This document shows positions 53,266 through 61,459 of a DNA stretch of 64,000 nucleotides, one piece after another (the first letter of the stretch is position 1; every line of letters begins with the position of its first letter). Origin of the DNA: Methanospirillum purgamenti (GTDB lineage: Archaea > Halobacteriota > Methanomicrobia > Methanomicrobiales > Methanospirillaceae); the NCBI RefSeq assembly GCF_018502485.1, contig NZ_CP075546.1. One strand, given 5' to 3'. The translations under genes were made by a program, and so were the position numbers. Under the pieces are notes generated by a model. It did no database searches. It had not been told where the DNA came from and saw only the letters and a program-made list of their open reading frames with translations.

Positions 53266-53943
53266 TTATTCCCCTGATTCTTCATATAACAGAGTAAAGT
53301 ATCGGGATTCAAAAATGGTGACTAAAGGCCAGAGGAATAATGCAATGATAATGCCAATGTACGGAGCTTCTATTATCAGATTGATGAGCATCCCCAGGAT
53401 AAAGGAGATAACGTAGATGATGATAAGGGCAATGATGTAGGTTCCCCATCCGATCTTTCCAATTGTCTTTAAAATCTCACTGAAATTGAAGACCTCTAAA
53501 AACCGGTTCGTTCGTGCCATTCTGATGATACCGATAGTAAATAACAGGGTAACAATAATCCCAAGGATGATTGCTACGATTACTCCTCCGATGACCGGCA
53601 TCAGGAGTGGTAGAAAAGCATCAAAATTCAATTCAGTAGTTTCAGAAGTTACCTGATTGATAAATTCCATAAAAACCGGGATAAAGGTAATGACAAGGAC
53701 AATGATCACTGGAATTGAGTATATGAGTCCTGCAACGAGGTACTTGATTCCATCTATAAACCGTCTGACCCAGTCATTACAATCTGGAGGGACAGAATTT
53801 CCCCGGAATATGTCCATAACATACCCTCCAAGAAGAGGAAAAATTATTGTCCAGACAGCAAGAATAAACCAACGCTTCCAATAACCCCATACTGTATCAT
53901 GGGTAAATTGTGCTGCATCTAACAGTGCATTTTTATAATCCAT
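53266..53943 (-). CDS. DUF4013-type membrane protein
   Basis: A 225-residue integral membrane protein with about five or six helices. The N-terminal DAAQFTHDTVWGYWKRWF (about residues 8-25) and GNSVPPDCNDWVRRFIDGIK region match DUF4013-like archaeal membrane proteins. The helices are rich in Ile and Gly. No catalytic residues are seen. It is upstream of the four-helix gene on the same strand (47-base gap). Its upstream region also faces the PadR gene, with a 233-base gap between them containing a palindromic site. Confidence 0.65.
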   Translation of the reverse strand: MDYKNALLDAAQFTHDTVWGYWKRWFILAVWTIIFPLLGGYVMDIFRGNSVPPDCNDWVRRFIDGIKYLVAGLIYSIPVIIVLVITFIPVFMEFINQVTSETTELNFDAFLPLLMPVIGGVIVAIILGIIVTLLFTIGIIRMARTNRFLEVFNFSEILKTIGKIGWGTYIIALIIIYVISFILGMLINLIIEAPYIGIIIALFLWPLVTIFESRYFTLLYEESGE

Positions 53944-54072
53944 AATCTGTCAGGAAAAGGTTAGAATATGTCCCATATAAGTGTATCTTAGAGAATTCTT
54001 ATGAAATTTCATTCATTATCTCCAGTTTTGTCAGGAAATCATTTAATAGGACTATGTACAAGTATTATTCAC

Positions 54073-54091
54073 TATCTTGTAATGCAAGATA
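54073..54091. promoter_or_regulatory. Palindromic operator candidate upstream of PadR gene
   Basis: TATCTTG (54073-54079) and CAAGATA (54085-54091) are exact complements with a five-base centre. A second repeat TACAAG/CTTGTA (54057-54062 and 54076-54081) overlaps it. The site is about 90-100 bases before the PadR start, in the divergent gap with DUF4013; autoregulation by PadR is the natural reading. Confidence 0.5.
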
Positions 54092-54176
54092 CCTCAAAAG
54101 AAAAGGAAGCTGAAAATTAACAAATGATAGAGGAGTATTTCTGGTCATTTTATTATAGATCTGACGTGGGGAAGGT

Positions 54177-54503
54177 ATGAACGCGCAATTCAAGAAAGGT
54201 ATTTTGGATATGTGTGTCATGGCGTTGCTTGGTCTCCGGGACCGGTATGGATATGAACTGGTTCATGAAATTTCTGAACGGTTTGAGATATCAGAAGGAA
54301 GTATCTATCCACTTCTTCGTCGTCTCTTAACAGAAGGATATGTCACCACATATCTCCAGGAATCGGATGAAGGACCTGCAAGAAAGTACTATTCACTTAC
54401 AAAGCACGGAATTATAGCCCGTGATGAATTAATTCGGGATTGGAATGAATTTTCGGCTGCAGTAAGCGATCTCATCGGAGAAATGACCAATGCAGAAAAA
54501 TGA
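54177..54503 (+). CDS. PadR-family transcriptional regulator
   Basis: A 108-residue dimeric winged-helix regulator. Conserved features: LDMCVMALLGLRDRYGYELVHEI (about residues 10-32, described), SEGSIYPLLRRLLTEGYV (about 38-55) and the wing GPARKYYSLTKHG (about 65-77). PadR proteins often control their own gene and neighbouring transporters in response to small hydrophobic molecules or envelope stress. A GGGGAAGG purine run precedes the ATG. It overlaps the next gene by 14 bases, and a palindrome upstream (54073-54091) is a candidate site. Confidence 0.9.
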   Translation: MNAQFKKGILDMCVMALLGLRDRYGYELVHEISERFEISEGSIYPLLRRLLTEGYVTTYLQESDEGPARKYYSLTKHGIIARDELIRDWNEFSAAVSDLIGEMTNAEK

Positions 54504-55071
54504 ATATTTGAGAAAATTAGATTTATCATTATCAGGAATTTCAGAATCTGAAAGAAAGGACATACTTGCAGATTATGTAGAACATTTTGAAATGGGTGTT
54601 CTGGATGGTAGAACTGAAGAAGAAATATCTGAATCATTAGGAGATCCCCGGAGTATTGGGAGAGAGTATACCGCGGTATCCCTGGTTAAAAAGGCTGAAA
54701 ATTCTCCGTCAGCTGGTGGCCTTGGAAGAGCAATACTTGCAACTATTGGTCTTGGACTTTTTAATTTGATAGTTGTACTCATTCCTTTTATTTGTATAAT
54801 CACAATTCTGGCTGTATTATTAGTTATCGGGTTTTCTTTTTGCTGTGCAGGACCGATTCTCACAGGAGGAGCAGTCCTGGAAATGCTTGGAATTGTCACA
54901 GGTATACTCTTTTTCTCAGTACATGCAGCTATATTTTTGGGCATTGGACTCACCTGTCTGGGATTATTAATCATAATCGGAGAATTCTGGCTGGCACGTC
55001 TTTTGTATCGTATAGGTATTAGATATCTGAAATGGAATATCGCGGTCATTCATGGGAGTGAAAGCATATGA
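54490..55071 (+). CDS. DUF1700-family membrane protein
   Basis: A 193-residue protein, a partner often encoded with PadR regulators. The N-terminal segment (about residues 10-60) has KLDLSLSGISESERKDILADY and EEEISESLGDPRSIGREY, the typical DUF1700 motif, followed by three or four membrane helices (about 85-180). It may sense envelope state and interact with PadR; this is inference. It overlaps padR by 14 bases and the next gene by four, so translation is coupled along the operon. Confidence 0.82.
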   Translation: MQKNEYLRKLDLSLSGISESERKDILADYVEHFEMGVLDGRTEEEISESLGDPRSIGREYTAVSLVKKAENSPSAGGLGRAILATIGLGLFNLIVVLIPFICIITILAVLLVIGFSFCCAGPILTGGAVLEMLGIVTGILFFSVHAAIFLGIGLTCLGLLIIIGEFWLARLLYRIGIRYLKWNIAVIHGSESI

Positions 55072-55823
55072 TATCATTTCATCCTCCAAACTTGAAACAT
55101 CTGTTTTGCTGGCTTTTCATTATTATGATACTGAGCTTTGGGATAGGTGGAGTGCTTTTGGTTCTTGAGACAGATAAAAACTATTCCAACCGTGAAGGAT
55201 ATTCAGAATTTGTTATTCCCTCTCAGGGAGTTGAGAAAGCCAGGATTAATCTTGCTATAGAAACTGGAACCGTCAATATTTCCGGGCAATCGATGGATGA
55301 TATACTCTATGGGAAGGTGCATGTCGATACGAAACGTTATCTCCCTCACCTTACTCATTCAGAAACTAATGGAACGGTTAACATAGCTATTGATCGTCCA
55401 TCAGATCTTTTTCATAATATCATCGGTGGAGAAGAAAGCTGGGAATTTCAGCTTCAAAATCAGACCCCGATAAGTCTTATCCTTTCCATTGCAACAGGGG
55501 ACATTCGATTACAACCCGGTAATGCACAAATTTCAGAAATGGTTCTTGAATGTGGTGCCGGATCTGTTTTTCTTGATTTGCAGGATTATATGGGAGACAC
55601 TCTTCCGGTACGGATTGATAATGGAGCTGGAGAAATTACAGTTCTGTTTCCAGAAAAATCTCATGTTTCAGTAGCACTTGAAAGAGCTCTTGGAAATCTA
55701 GTAATGTCGGGATTTACAGGAAATGAACATGGATATTATCACGAAACTGATGATCCAAATGCACCTGCCATACATGTGACTATTTCACAAGGAATTGGAG
55801 ATTTAACCTTAAAAACTTTCTAA
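55068..55823 (+). CDS. Toastrack-like (DUF4097/LiaF-related) membrane-anchored protein
   Basis: A 251-residue protein with one N-terminal membrane helix (about residues 13-33) and an exterior beta-solenoid domain of repeats ending in G-x-V/L-x-L: AIETGTVNISGQSM, IATGDIRLQPGN, ECGAGSVFLDLQ, NGAGEITVLFP and GIGDLTLKTF. That repeated ladder is the toastrack fold (DUF4097/LiaF-like), widespread in envelope stress operons in bacteria. It is the third gene of the operon and overlaps DUF1700 by four bases (ATGA). Function beyond envelope sensing is unknown. Confidence 0.75.
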   Translation: MISFHPPNLKHLFCWLFIIMILSFGIGGVLLVLETDKNYSNREGYSEFVIPSQGVEKARINLAIETGTVNISGQSMDDILYGKVHVDTKRYLPHLTHSETNGTVNIAIDRPSDLFHNIIGGEESWEFQLQNQTPISLILSIATGDIRLQPGNAQISEMVLECGAGSVFLDLQDYMGDTLPVRIDNGAGEITVLFPEKSHVSVALERALGNLVMSGFTGNEHGYYHETDDPNAPAIHVTISQGIGDLTLKTF

Positions 55824-55900
55824 AATTCAACATAAAACAGATGACCAGAGGATTTCACATACCGAACAGAAAAGATGGAATAAATGAATAAAGAGTACAT

Positions 55901-57166
55901 ATGTCACGAAAGATCATTATGAATAAAAGTAAAGAATTCAAGAAAATAGGAAGACGATTTTTAATCGGAGCGATTTTCCTATTTATCATCGCATGTATTC
56001 TTCCCCTTTCATCAGCCGCACCGCAGGTATCAGTAATCGTGAGTGATTACAAGGTCTCTCCTGCTGTGCTTCTTCCAGGAGAAGAAGGAACATTGACTAT
56101 TACCTTAAAAAGTATTGCTTCAGGGACAACGACAAGCTCTGTATCGTATGGACAGGATGTCAGCCAGACGACATCCAGTATTACTCCATATATTGACAGT
56201 GTGATTTTAAAATCCAAAGATTTTGATATTCTTGGAGGAGATTCTAAATTTGAAGGAAATATTGGACCAGATCAGGCTGTTCCGATTACATTCCTGATTC
56301 GTGCACCACAAAAAAGCGGCATGTATTTTCCAGAAGTATGGATACGAGTCCGTGATGGTCAAAGTCTGAAATATCCGGTTCCAGTCAATGTAAACACACA
56401 AATATCTGTATTAAGGACTCCTTCTCTTGGACTTGAGAATACTTTTCCAGAACCAGTAAAACCTGGAACAAAAATTGAAGGAACAATTACAATTTCAAAT
56501 GAAGGATCTACTCAGGCTGATAATATCCGGGTTTTTGTAAATGGCACTCCACCGATGGCGATACCTGCTGGTATTAGTTCTTTTATGATAGATCGTCTTT
56601 CTTCTGGTATGTCAAAAGAAAAGAATCTCTCAATACTTATAGATAAAAACACTCCAACCGGAATTATAGAAATACCTGTCAGGATGACCTATGCTCTTCT
56701 TGATGGCAGCATCATAGAGGATGCCGGATCTATTGGTCTGGATGTCAGAGGTGAATCAGAGATCAGTATAACATCAGTTGAAACCACACCATCCAGAGTA
56801 AAACCTGGAGAACCTTTTGATCTTATTATCCGGGTTCAAAATACCGGAACTGGAGAAGCAAAATCTGTCAGTGCCACAGTAGATCTCCCGATACAGGGTG
56901 CAAAAGAGGCTTTTATCGGACGCATTAAATCAGGAAATGATGCCCCTGCAACCTTTGTTCTTGAAGGAACAGAAGCAGGAGAGTACTCCTATCATACGAC
57001 AATCACGTATGTTGATGACTGGGGTACTCATACTCTGGACAAAGACCTTGTGTTGACTGTTGCAAATGGAGAGGATTCATCTGGTCTTATGATTTTGATT
57101 CTCATTCTTCTCATAGCCGGTGCGGGCGGATTCTATTATATGAGGCGTAAAAACGAGGATAACTGA
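55901..57166 (+). CDS. CARDB/NEW3-type exported protein of ABC operon
   Basis: A 421-residue exported protein with an N-terminal membrane or signal segment (about residues 22-42, FLIGAIFLFIIACILPLSSA), a body of Ig-like CARDB/NEW3 repeats (GTITISNEGSTQADNIRVFV and FDLIIRVQNTGTGEAKSV) and a C-terminal membrane helix (about 396-416) followed by RRKNEDN. It is like the CARDB protein at 48600-49949, but pairs with an ABC permease instead of an RND pump. The start could be the Met at residue 7. It overlaps the permease gene by one base (TGATG). Confidence 0.8.
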   Translation: MSRKIIMNKSKEFKKIGRRFLIGAIFLFIIACILPLSSAAPQVSVIVSDYKVSPAVLLPGEEGTLTITLKSIASGTTTSSVSYGQDVSQTTSSITPYIDSVILKSKDFDILGGDSKFEGNIGPDQAVPITFLIRAPQKSGMYFPEVWIRVRDGQSLKYPVPVNVNTQISVLRTPSLGLENTFPEPVKPGTKIEGTITISNEGSTQADNIRVFVNGTPPMAIPAGISSFMIDRLSSGMSKEKNLSILIDKNTPTGIIEIPVRMTYALLDGSIIEDAGSIGLDVRGESEISITSVETTPSRVKPGEPFDLIIRVQNTGTGEAKSVSATVDLPIQGAKEAFIGRIKSGNDAPATFVLEGTEAGEYSYHTTITYVDDWGTHTLDKDLVLTVANGEDSSGLMILILILLIAGAGGFYYMRRKNEDN

Positions 57167-58371
57167 TGCTTCTTGACCTCAAGGTTTCATTTTTTTTAGC
57201 AGTACGAGGAATTCTTCGGGGAAGTAGGGGGAGTCTTTATCTTACGGTTTTGATCATCGCGATGGTCTTTACCAATATGATCTTCATGCCCTCTATTATC
57301 CTCGGATTCATCAAGGTAGCCGAAGATCAGATTATCACCTATCAGACTGGTAATATCCTGATCACTCCACATGAGGATGAACGATATATTGAAGACGTAA
57401 ACGGGCTGCTTGAGAAGGTAAATCGCATTCCTGGTGTATTACGGGCCTCTCCTCATTATGGAACCGGAGTAACACTCCGGTATAAAGGCAATACCCTTGG
57501 TTCTACTGTTGTTGCCATCCGACCAGACGATGAGCGATTGGTAACTAATGTGTATCAGAAGATGTTAGATGGACATTATCTTGCTGATGGAGAGCGTGAT
57601 GAGATAATTATTGGTATTCAGACATCAGGGCATAAGGATGAAAGCCTTGATATGGGAGCGACTCTGGGTTACCTGAAAGCTGGAGATCCTCTTACAGTAG
57701 AATATACCAATGGAGTAACTAAGGTCTATCATGTAAAAGGTATCATTGAGACCGGCTCATATTATGCTGATCAGGGGGCTTATATCACCTGGGATGAACT
57801 GGAATCTGTTTATGGTAATAAAGTTGATTATGCTACTGATGTTATCATAAAAACTGATCCTGATGCATATGAACCAGATGTAAAAACCCAGATTTATCGA
57901 TTTGGTGTCCGGGAAAAAGTGCAGACCTGGCAGGATATATTGGAAGAAGCAATGGGCCGGGCGGTTCAGAACTTTGCCATGCTGAATTCAATTACTATTA
58001 TTGTTTCACTTATTATTGCAATTGTTGTTTTATTCATTGTTATTATGATTAAAACTTTAAACAGTAAAAGACAAATTGGTGTTTTAAAAGCCCTTGGTGT
58101 AGAAAAAAATATTATTATTCATAATTATGTTTTCCAAGTTCTCATCCTTACTACTCTTGGAGTTATTGTCGGAACCACCCTGGTTGAAACTATGGTTGCG
58201 ATACTCACTTTGTATCCATTCCAATTTCCCGATGGAGAAGTTACACCTGTCGTTGCAACTTCAGATTTAATCAATAATACTATCATGCTTTATATCGCCT
58301 CATTTATTGCCGGCTATATTCCTGCATGGAGGGTGGCGTCAGAAGATATCCTGACTGCAATGAGGAGCTAA
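57166..58371 (+). CDS. FtsX/MacB-like ABC transporter permease
   Basis: A 401-residue membrane protein of the MacB/LolC/FtsX type: an N-terminal helix (about residues 25-55), a large exterior MacB_PCD domain (about 60-270), then three C-terminal helices of the FtsX domain (about 280-395) with SKRQIGVLKALGV (about 300-312, the cytoplasmic coupling loop) and ASFIAGYIPAWRVASEDIL at the end. It probably couples cytosolic ATP hydrolysis to work at the surface by the CARDB protein. It overlaps upstream by one base and is followed one base later by the ATPase gene. Confidence 0.85.
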   Translation: MLLDLKVSFFLAVRGILRGSRGSLYLTVLIIAMVFTNMIFMPSIILGFIKVAEDQIITYQTGNILITPHEDERYIEDVNGLLEKVNRIPGVLRASPHYGTGVTLRYKGNTLGSTVVAIRPDDERLVTNVYQKMLDGHYLADGERDEIIIGIQTSGHKDESLDMGATLGYLKAGDPLTVEYTNGVTKVYHVKGIIETGSYYADQGAYITWDELESVYGNKVDYATDVIIKTDPDAYEPDVKTQIYRFGVREKVQTWQDILEEAMGRAVQNFAMLNSITIIVSLIIAIVVLFIVIMIKTLNSKRQIGVLKALGVEKNIIIHNYVFQVLILTTLGVIVGTTLVETMVAILTLYPFQFPDGEVTPVVATSDLINNTIMLYIASFIAGYIPAWRVASEDILTAMRS

Positions 58372-58372
58372 T

Positions 58373-59089
58373 ATGATAGTTGCTGAAAACCTGACCCGGA
58401 CATATGAGATGGGAAAAGTTACCGTTCATGCTTTGCAGGGAGTTTCTCTTACTATTCTGAAAGGTGAATTTGTCGGTATCATGGGTGCAAGTGGTTCAGG
58501 AAAATCTACATTACTCCATCTTCTTGGACTTTTAGATAAACCAACCGAAGGAAAGATACTCCTTGGTGGTATTGATGTAAAAACATTGAATGACCGGCAA
58601 CGGACCAGGTTCAGACTGAAACGACTTGGTTATGTTTTCCAGGATTATGCTCTGGTTCCAGAATTAACTGTGGAAGAAAATGTGTACCTGACCTCGATGA
58701 TCCGAGGGACATCAAAAGAGGAATATCAGAGACAGACATTACAAATCCTTGATCGGATAGGTCTTTCTGATCGTCTGACTCATAAGCATAATGAATTATC
58801 GGGAGGACAGCAACAGCGGGTTGCTATTGCACGGGCCATGGTAAATAAACCGGAAATCCTCTTTGCAGATGAGCCATGTGCAAATCTAGATTCTGAAAGT
58901 TCACGAAATGTTTTGGATTTATTTAAACAAATTAACAAAGAGATGTCCCAGACTATCGTGATGGTTTCTCATGAGGACTGGCACATGGAATATTTTGACC
59001 GGGTAATAATACTTCGTGATGGAAAAATTGTCTCTGATGGACCCCCACCTGATGAAATCCTGGAAAGAGCATGTAAATATGGAGTATAA
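58373..59089 (+). CDS. LolD/MacB-type ABC transporter ATPase
   Basis: A 238-residue ABC ATPase: Walker A GASGSGKST (about residues 38-46), Q-loop YVFQDYALVPELTVEEN (about 86-102), signature LSGGQQQRVAIARA (about 142-155), Walker B ILFADEPCANLD (about 163-174) and H-loop VSHEDW (about 202-207). All catalytic elements are present. It powers the FtsX-like permease encoded directly before it. It is the last gene of the PadR operon; a 124-base gap follows before the leftward small gene. Confidence 0.93.
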   Translation: MIVAENLTRTYEMGKVTVHALQGVSLTILKGEFVGIMGASGSGKSTLLHLLGLLDKPTEGKILLGGIDVKTLNDRQRTRFRLKRLGYVFQDYALVPELTVEENVYLTSMIRGTSKEEYQRQTLQILDRIGLSDRLTHKHNELSGGQQQRVAIARAMVNKPEILFADEPCANLDSESSRNVLDLFKQINKEMSQTIVMVSHEDWHMEYFDRVIILRDGKIVSDGPPPDEILERACKYGV

Positions 59090-59213
59090 GGCAAATTTCT
59101 TCATAATATCAGAAATTATGGTTGATACAGTATGGTGCAAATCGTTATAATTTTTAGATATGCGTCATCATACTTCAAATATTCCAAAATCTATCTTTTT
59201 CCACGATAATCAG

Positions 59214-59444
59214 TTACAGGAATTTATCTAATAATCTGGTAATCATACTCATTTCTTCATTACTTAATTCAATGGCTGGAAGTGCAGTTTTTATGAGAGA
59301 TCCTACGGCTTTTTTTCCTTCCGGGGTTCTGACCATCTTTTGAATGGTTTTTATTCCTTCAGGAGATGAAATAAAGTCCATAATCATCTTCTGACCTTCT
59401 GGTGAAGAAAGAAATTGTTTGGCCATGTCTTCCATTCCGAACAT
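59214..59444 (-). CDS. Small protein with three SPEG-type repeats
   Basis: The 76-residue product starts MFGMEDMAKQFL and contains three tandem units of about 15 residues: SSPEGQKMIMDFI, SSPEGIKTIQKMV and RTPEGKKAVGSLI, each with a (S/T)-P-E-G turn and a hydrophobic helix. The C-terminal tail ELSNEEMSMITRLLDKFL is helical. I do not recognise a family. It is leftward, convergent with the ABC operon, and its upstream region carries an inverted repeat of 9-base arms (59483-59508). It might be a small adaptor or membrane-surface peptide. Confidence 0.55.
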   Translation of the reverse strand: MFGMEDMAKQFLSSPEGQKMIMDFISSPEGIKTIQKMVRTPEGKKAVGSLIKTALPAIELSNEEMSMITRLLDKFL

Positions 59445-59482
59445 GGAGCTTTAATTGATTTAAAAATATTAGTACATTACGA

Positions 59483-59508
59483 TATTATCATTGATGTATA
59501 TGATAATA
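59483..59508. promoter_or_regulatory. Inverted repeat upstream of the SPEG gene
   Basis: TATTATCAT (59483-59491) and ATGATAATA (59500-59508) are exact complements with an eight-base spacer. The position, 39-64 bases upstream of the leftward SPEG gene's start, is consistent with an operator or with a transcription start hairpin. The pairs are AT-rich, so chance is possible. Confidence 0.35.
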
Positions 59509-59549
59509 CAATGTCTCTTTCCGATATTATTGAAAAAAGAAAATAAATC

Positions 59550-59833
59550 CTAGTCTACACGGGGAAGGAGTACAATAAATTTTCCAGATTCCATATTATC
59601 ATTTCCGGGGGAACACGCTAATATCCATCTCTTCCGAGTAAATTTCTATTTACTAACCATTTTTTCTTAGACGAATTACAAATCCGGAATGCTATATGTC
59701 TGATTACTAGAACAAATTTAGCTTTGGACTCTGAAATTTTTTTCAAGAGGCCATCTTTTGATTGATAAACAAAAAATATAAATGATCGGACCATGAGTGA
59801 TGATAAGATTCGTTCGATGTCATCAGTATTCAT
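59550..59833 (-). pseudogene. Possible frameshifted small gene
   Basis: Reading leftward, one frame runs from an ATG at 59833 for 71 codons (MNTDDIERILSSLMVRSFIF start) and stops at 59618. A plus-one frame continues protein-like for about 25 codons (KRWILACSPGNDN and MESGKFIVLLPRVD) to a stop near 59550. The two halves together make a reasonable protein of about 100 residues, so one indel may have broken it, or a sequencing or assembly error could explain it. No family is recognised. Both halves could also be chance. Confidence 0.28.
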
Positions 59834-59851
59834 TAACCGAGGTCACAGGAT

Positions 59852-60631
59852 ATGAAAATAGCCATTACAGGGAAAGGAGGAGTGGGAAAGACATTCATTT
59901 CCGGAACACTAGCCTGTCAATATGCTTCTACTGGTCACACGACCATTGCTATCGATGCTGATACATCACCAAACCTTGGTCTGACACTGGGCATGACGGA
60001 ATCTGATCTTGATAAGATCATACCCATAGCAGAAAATACCTCAATCATTGAAGAAAAGACCAAAACCGACTATCCTGGAGTCTTTAAACTCGTCTTTACC
60101 GTGGATGATATCATCACAAACCAGTCTGTTCAGACACCTTGCGGAGTATCCCTTCTGGTCATGGGTACTGTCAAGTCGATGGGTTCAGGGTGTGCCTGCC
60201 CGGCAAACAGTGTAATCAGGAATCTTATCGGACATATGATAACTGAAACCGATGAGATCATTATTATGGACATGGAAGCCGGGATTGAGCATCTTGGAAG
60301 AGGTACGGCTGAACATGTCGATGTGATGCTTATCGTTACCGATGCACATCAGGCTTCTCTTTTAACTGCGGAGCGTATAGCCCGTCTTGCAAGAGAAGGA
60401 GGGATTCCACGAATTGCTCTCGTTGCAAACCGGGTAAGGGGAGAAGAATCATTCACTCACATTTCTAATATAGCGTCATCGCTCTATGTACCACTTGCTG
60501 CTGTCATTCCCTACGATGAGGAGATCGTTAATGCCGGAGTCAGGGGTATATCACCGGTCTATTGTAATACTCCGGCAACTCAGGCAATTTCTCACCTTCT
60601 CTATTGGATTGAAGGAGCATTAGAATCATGA
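59852..60631 (+). CDS. cooC: CooC-type CODH maturation ATPase
   Basis: A MinD/CooC-family ATPase that helps insert nickel into the carbon monoxide dehydrogenase C-cluster. The P-loop GKGGVGKT is at residues 7-14; the CooC-specific cysteine pair is Cys114-x-Cys116 in GSGCACPANS. The CooC switch DMEAGIEHLGRGTAEHVD (about 140-157) is also present. Length of 259 residues is typical. A GGTCACAGGAT stretch precedes the ATG. It overlaps the next CooC-like gene by four bases and lies ahead of cdhA, so the operon makes both enzyme and maturation factor. Confidence 0.88.
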   Translation: MKIAITGKGGVGKTFISGTLACQYASTGHTTIAIDADTSPNLGLTLGMTESDLDKIIPIAENTSIIEEKTKTDYPGVFKLVFTVDDIITNQSVQTPCGVSLLVMGTVKSMGSGCACPANSVIRNLIGHMITETDEIIIMDMEAGIEHLGRGTAEHVDVMLIVTDAHQASLLTAERIARLAREGGIPRIALVANRVRGEESFTHISNIASSLYVPLAAVIPYDEEIVNAGVRGISPVYCNTPATQAISHLLYWIEGALES

Positions 60632-61410
60632 AGACAATAGTGATCATGGGCAGGGGAGGAACCGGTAAAACCTCCTTTGTAAGTCTTATTGCCGATTACT
60701 TTATTAGAACACAGCAGACACCCCTCCTCCTTGTAGATCTTGATCCTGATCAAAGTCTTGGAGAGATGATTGGAATAGATCTTAGAACGGAAGGGAAAAA
60801 GACCATTGCAGAACTTTTGGAAGAAACCTTTATTGAAAAAGGAGGAACCACAATAGGAATTCCACCATCCAAACGGATTGAACACAAAATTTGGGAGGAG
60901 GGTATGTATGAAGGAGAGAAATTAGATTTTATTGCAATAGGGACAAAATGGGTTGAAGGATGCTATTGTATGCCTGATGCAGCCCTCCGAGATGCTTTAA
61001 GTCGATTAATAAAACAATATCGTTATGTAATTATCGATGCACCGGGAGGGTTGGAACATCTAAACAGAAGAGTTGCTGTTAAGGTTGATGATATAATTGA
61101 TGTTCTTGGACCATCTGCAAAATCTTTTGCACATCTTGAACGGGCAAAACGGGTAGCAGAAGAGAGTGGCGTTATATATTCCCGGTTTTTATCAGTTGGA
61201 GGATTTTTATTTCCTGAAAGTCTCACAGAACGTGCGAAAAACATTCCTGATGTGAAATACCTTGGTAAGATTGCATATGATCAGGCCGTAGCTGAAAAAA
61301 CAATATCTGGAGATCCGGTATTTGGATTAGATCCCACAAATCCTGGGCCGGTTTCTGTTATGAATATACTTACTGTTGCAGGATATATGATCAACGAACA
61401 AAAATCTTAA
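60628..61410 (+). CDS. Second CooC-like ATPase
   Basis: A 260-residue second member of the same family. P-loop GRGGTGKT is at residues 8-15 (Arg and Thr replace the usual Lys and Val), and a C-x-C pair Cys112/Cys114 is in VEGCYCMPDAAL. The segment IIDAPGGLEHLNRRVA corresponds to the switch region of CooC but differs in detail. It overlaps cooC by four bases. Two such ATPases before cdhA suggest a division of labour in metal handling for ACDS, but the specific role of the second is unknown. Confidence 0.8.
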   Translation: MKTIVIMGRGGTGKTSFVSLIADYFIRTQQTPLLLVDLDPDQSLGEMIGIDLRTEGKKTIAELLEETFIEKGGTTIGIPPSKRIEHKIWEEGMYEGEKLDFIAIGTKWVEGCYCMPDAALRDALSRLIKQYRYVIIDAPGGLEHLNRRVAVKVDDIIDVLGPSAKSFAHLERAKRVAEESGVIYSRFLSVGGFLFPESLTERAKNIPDVKYLGKIAYDQAVAEKTISGDPVFGLDPTNPGPVSVMNILTVAGYMINEQKS

Positions 61411-61459
61411 ACCATCCAGGCTATCCAATAATAGGAAGCAACTCTCCGGCCGGATTCCT

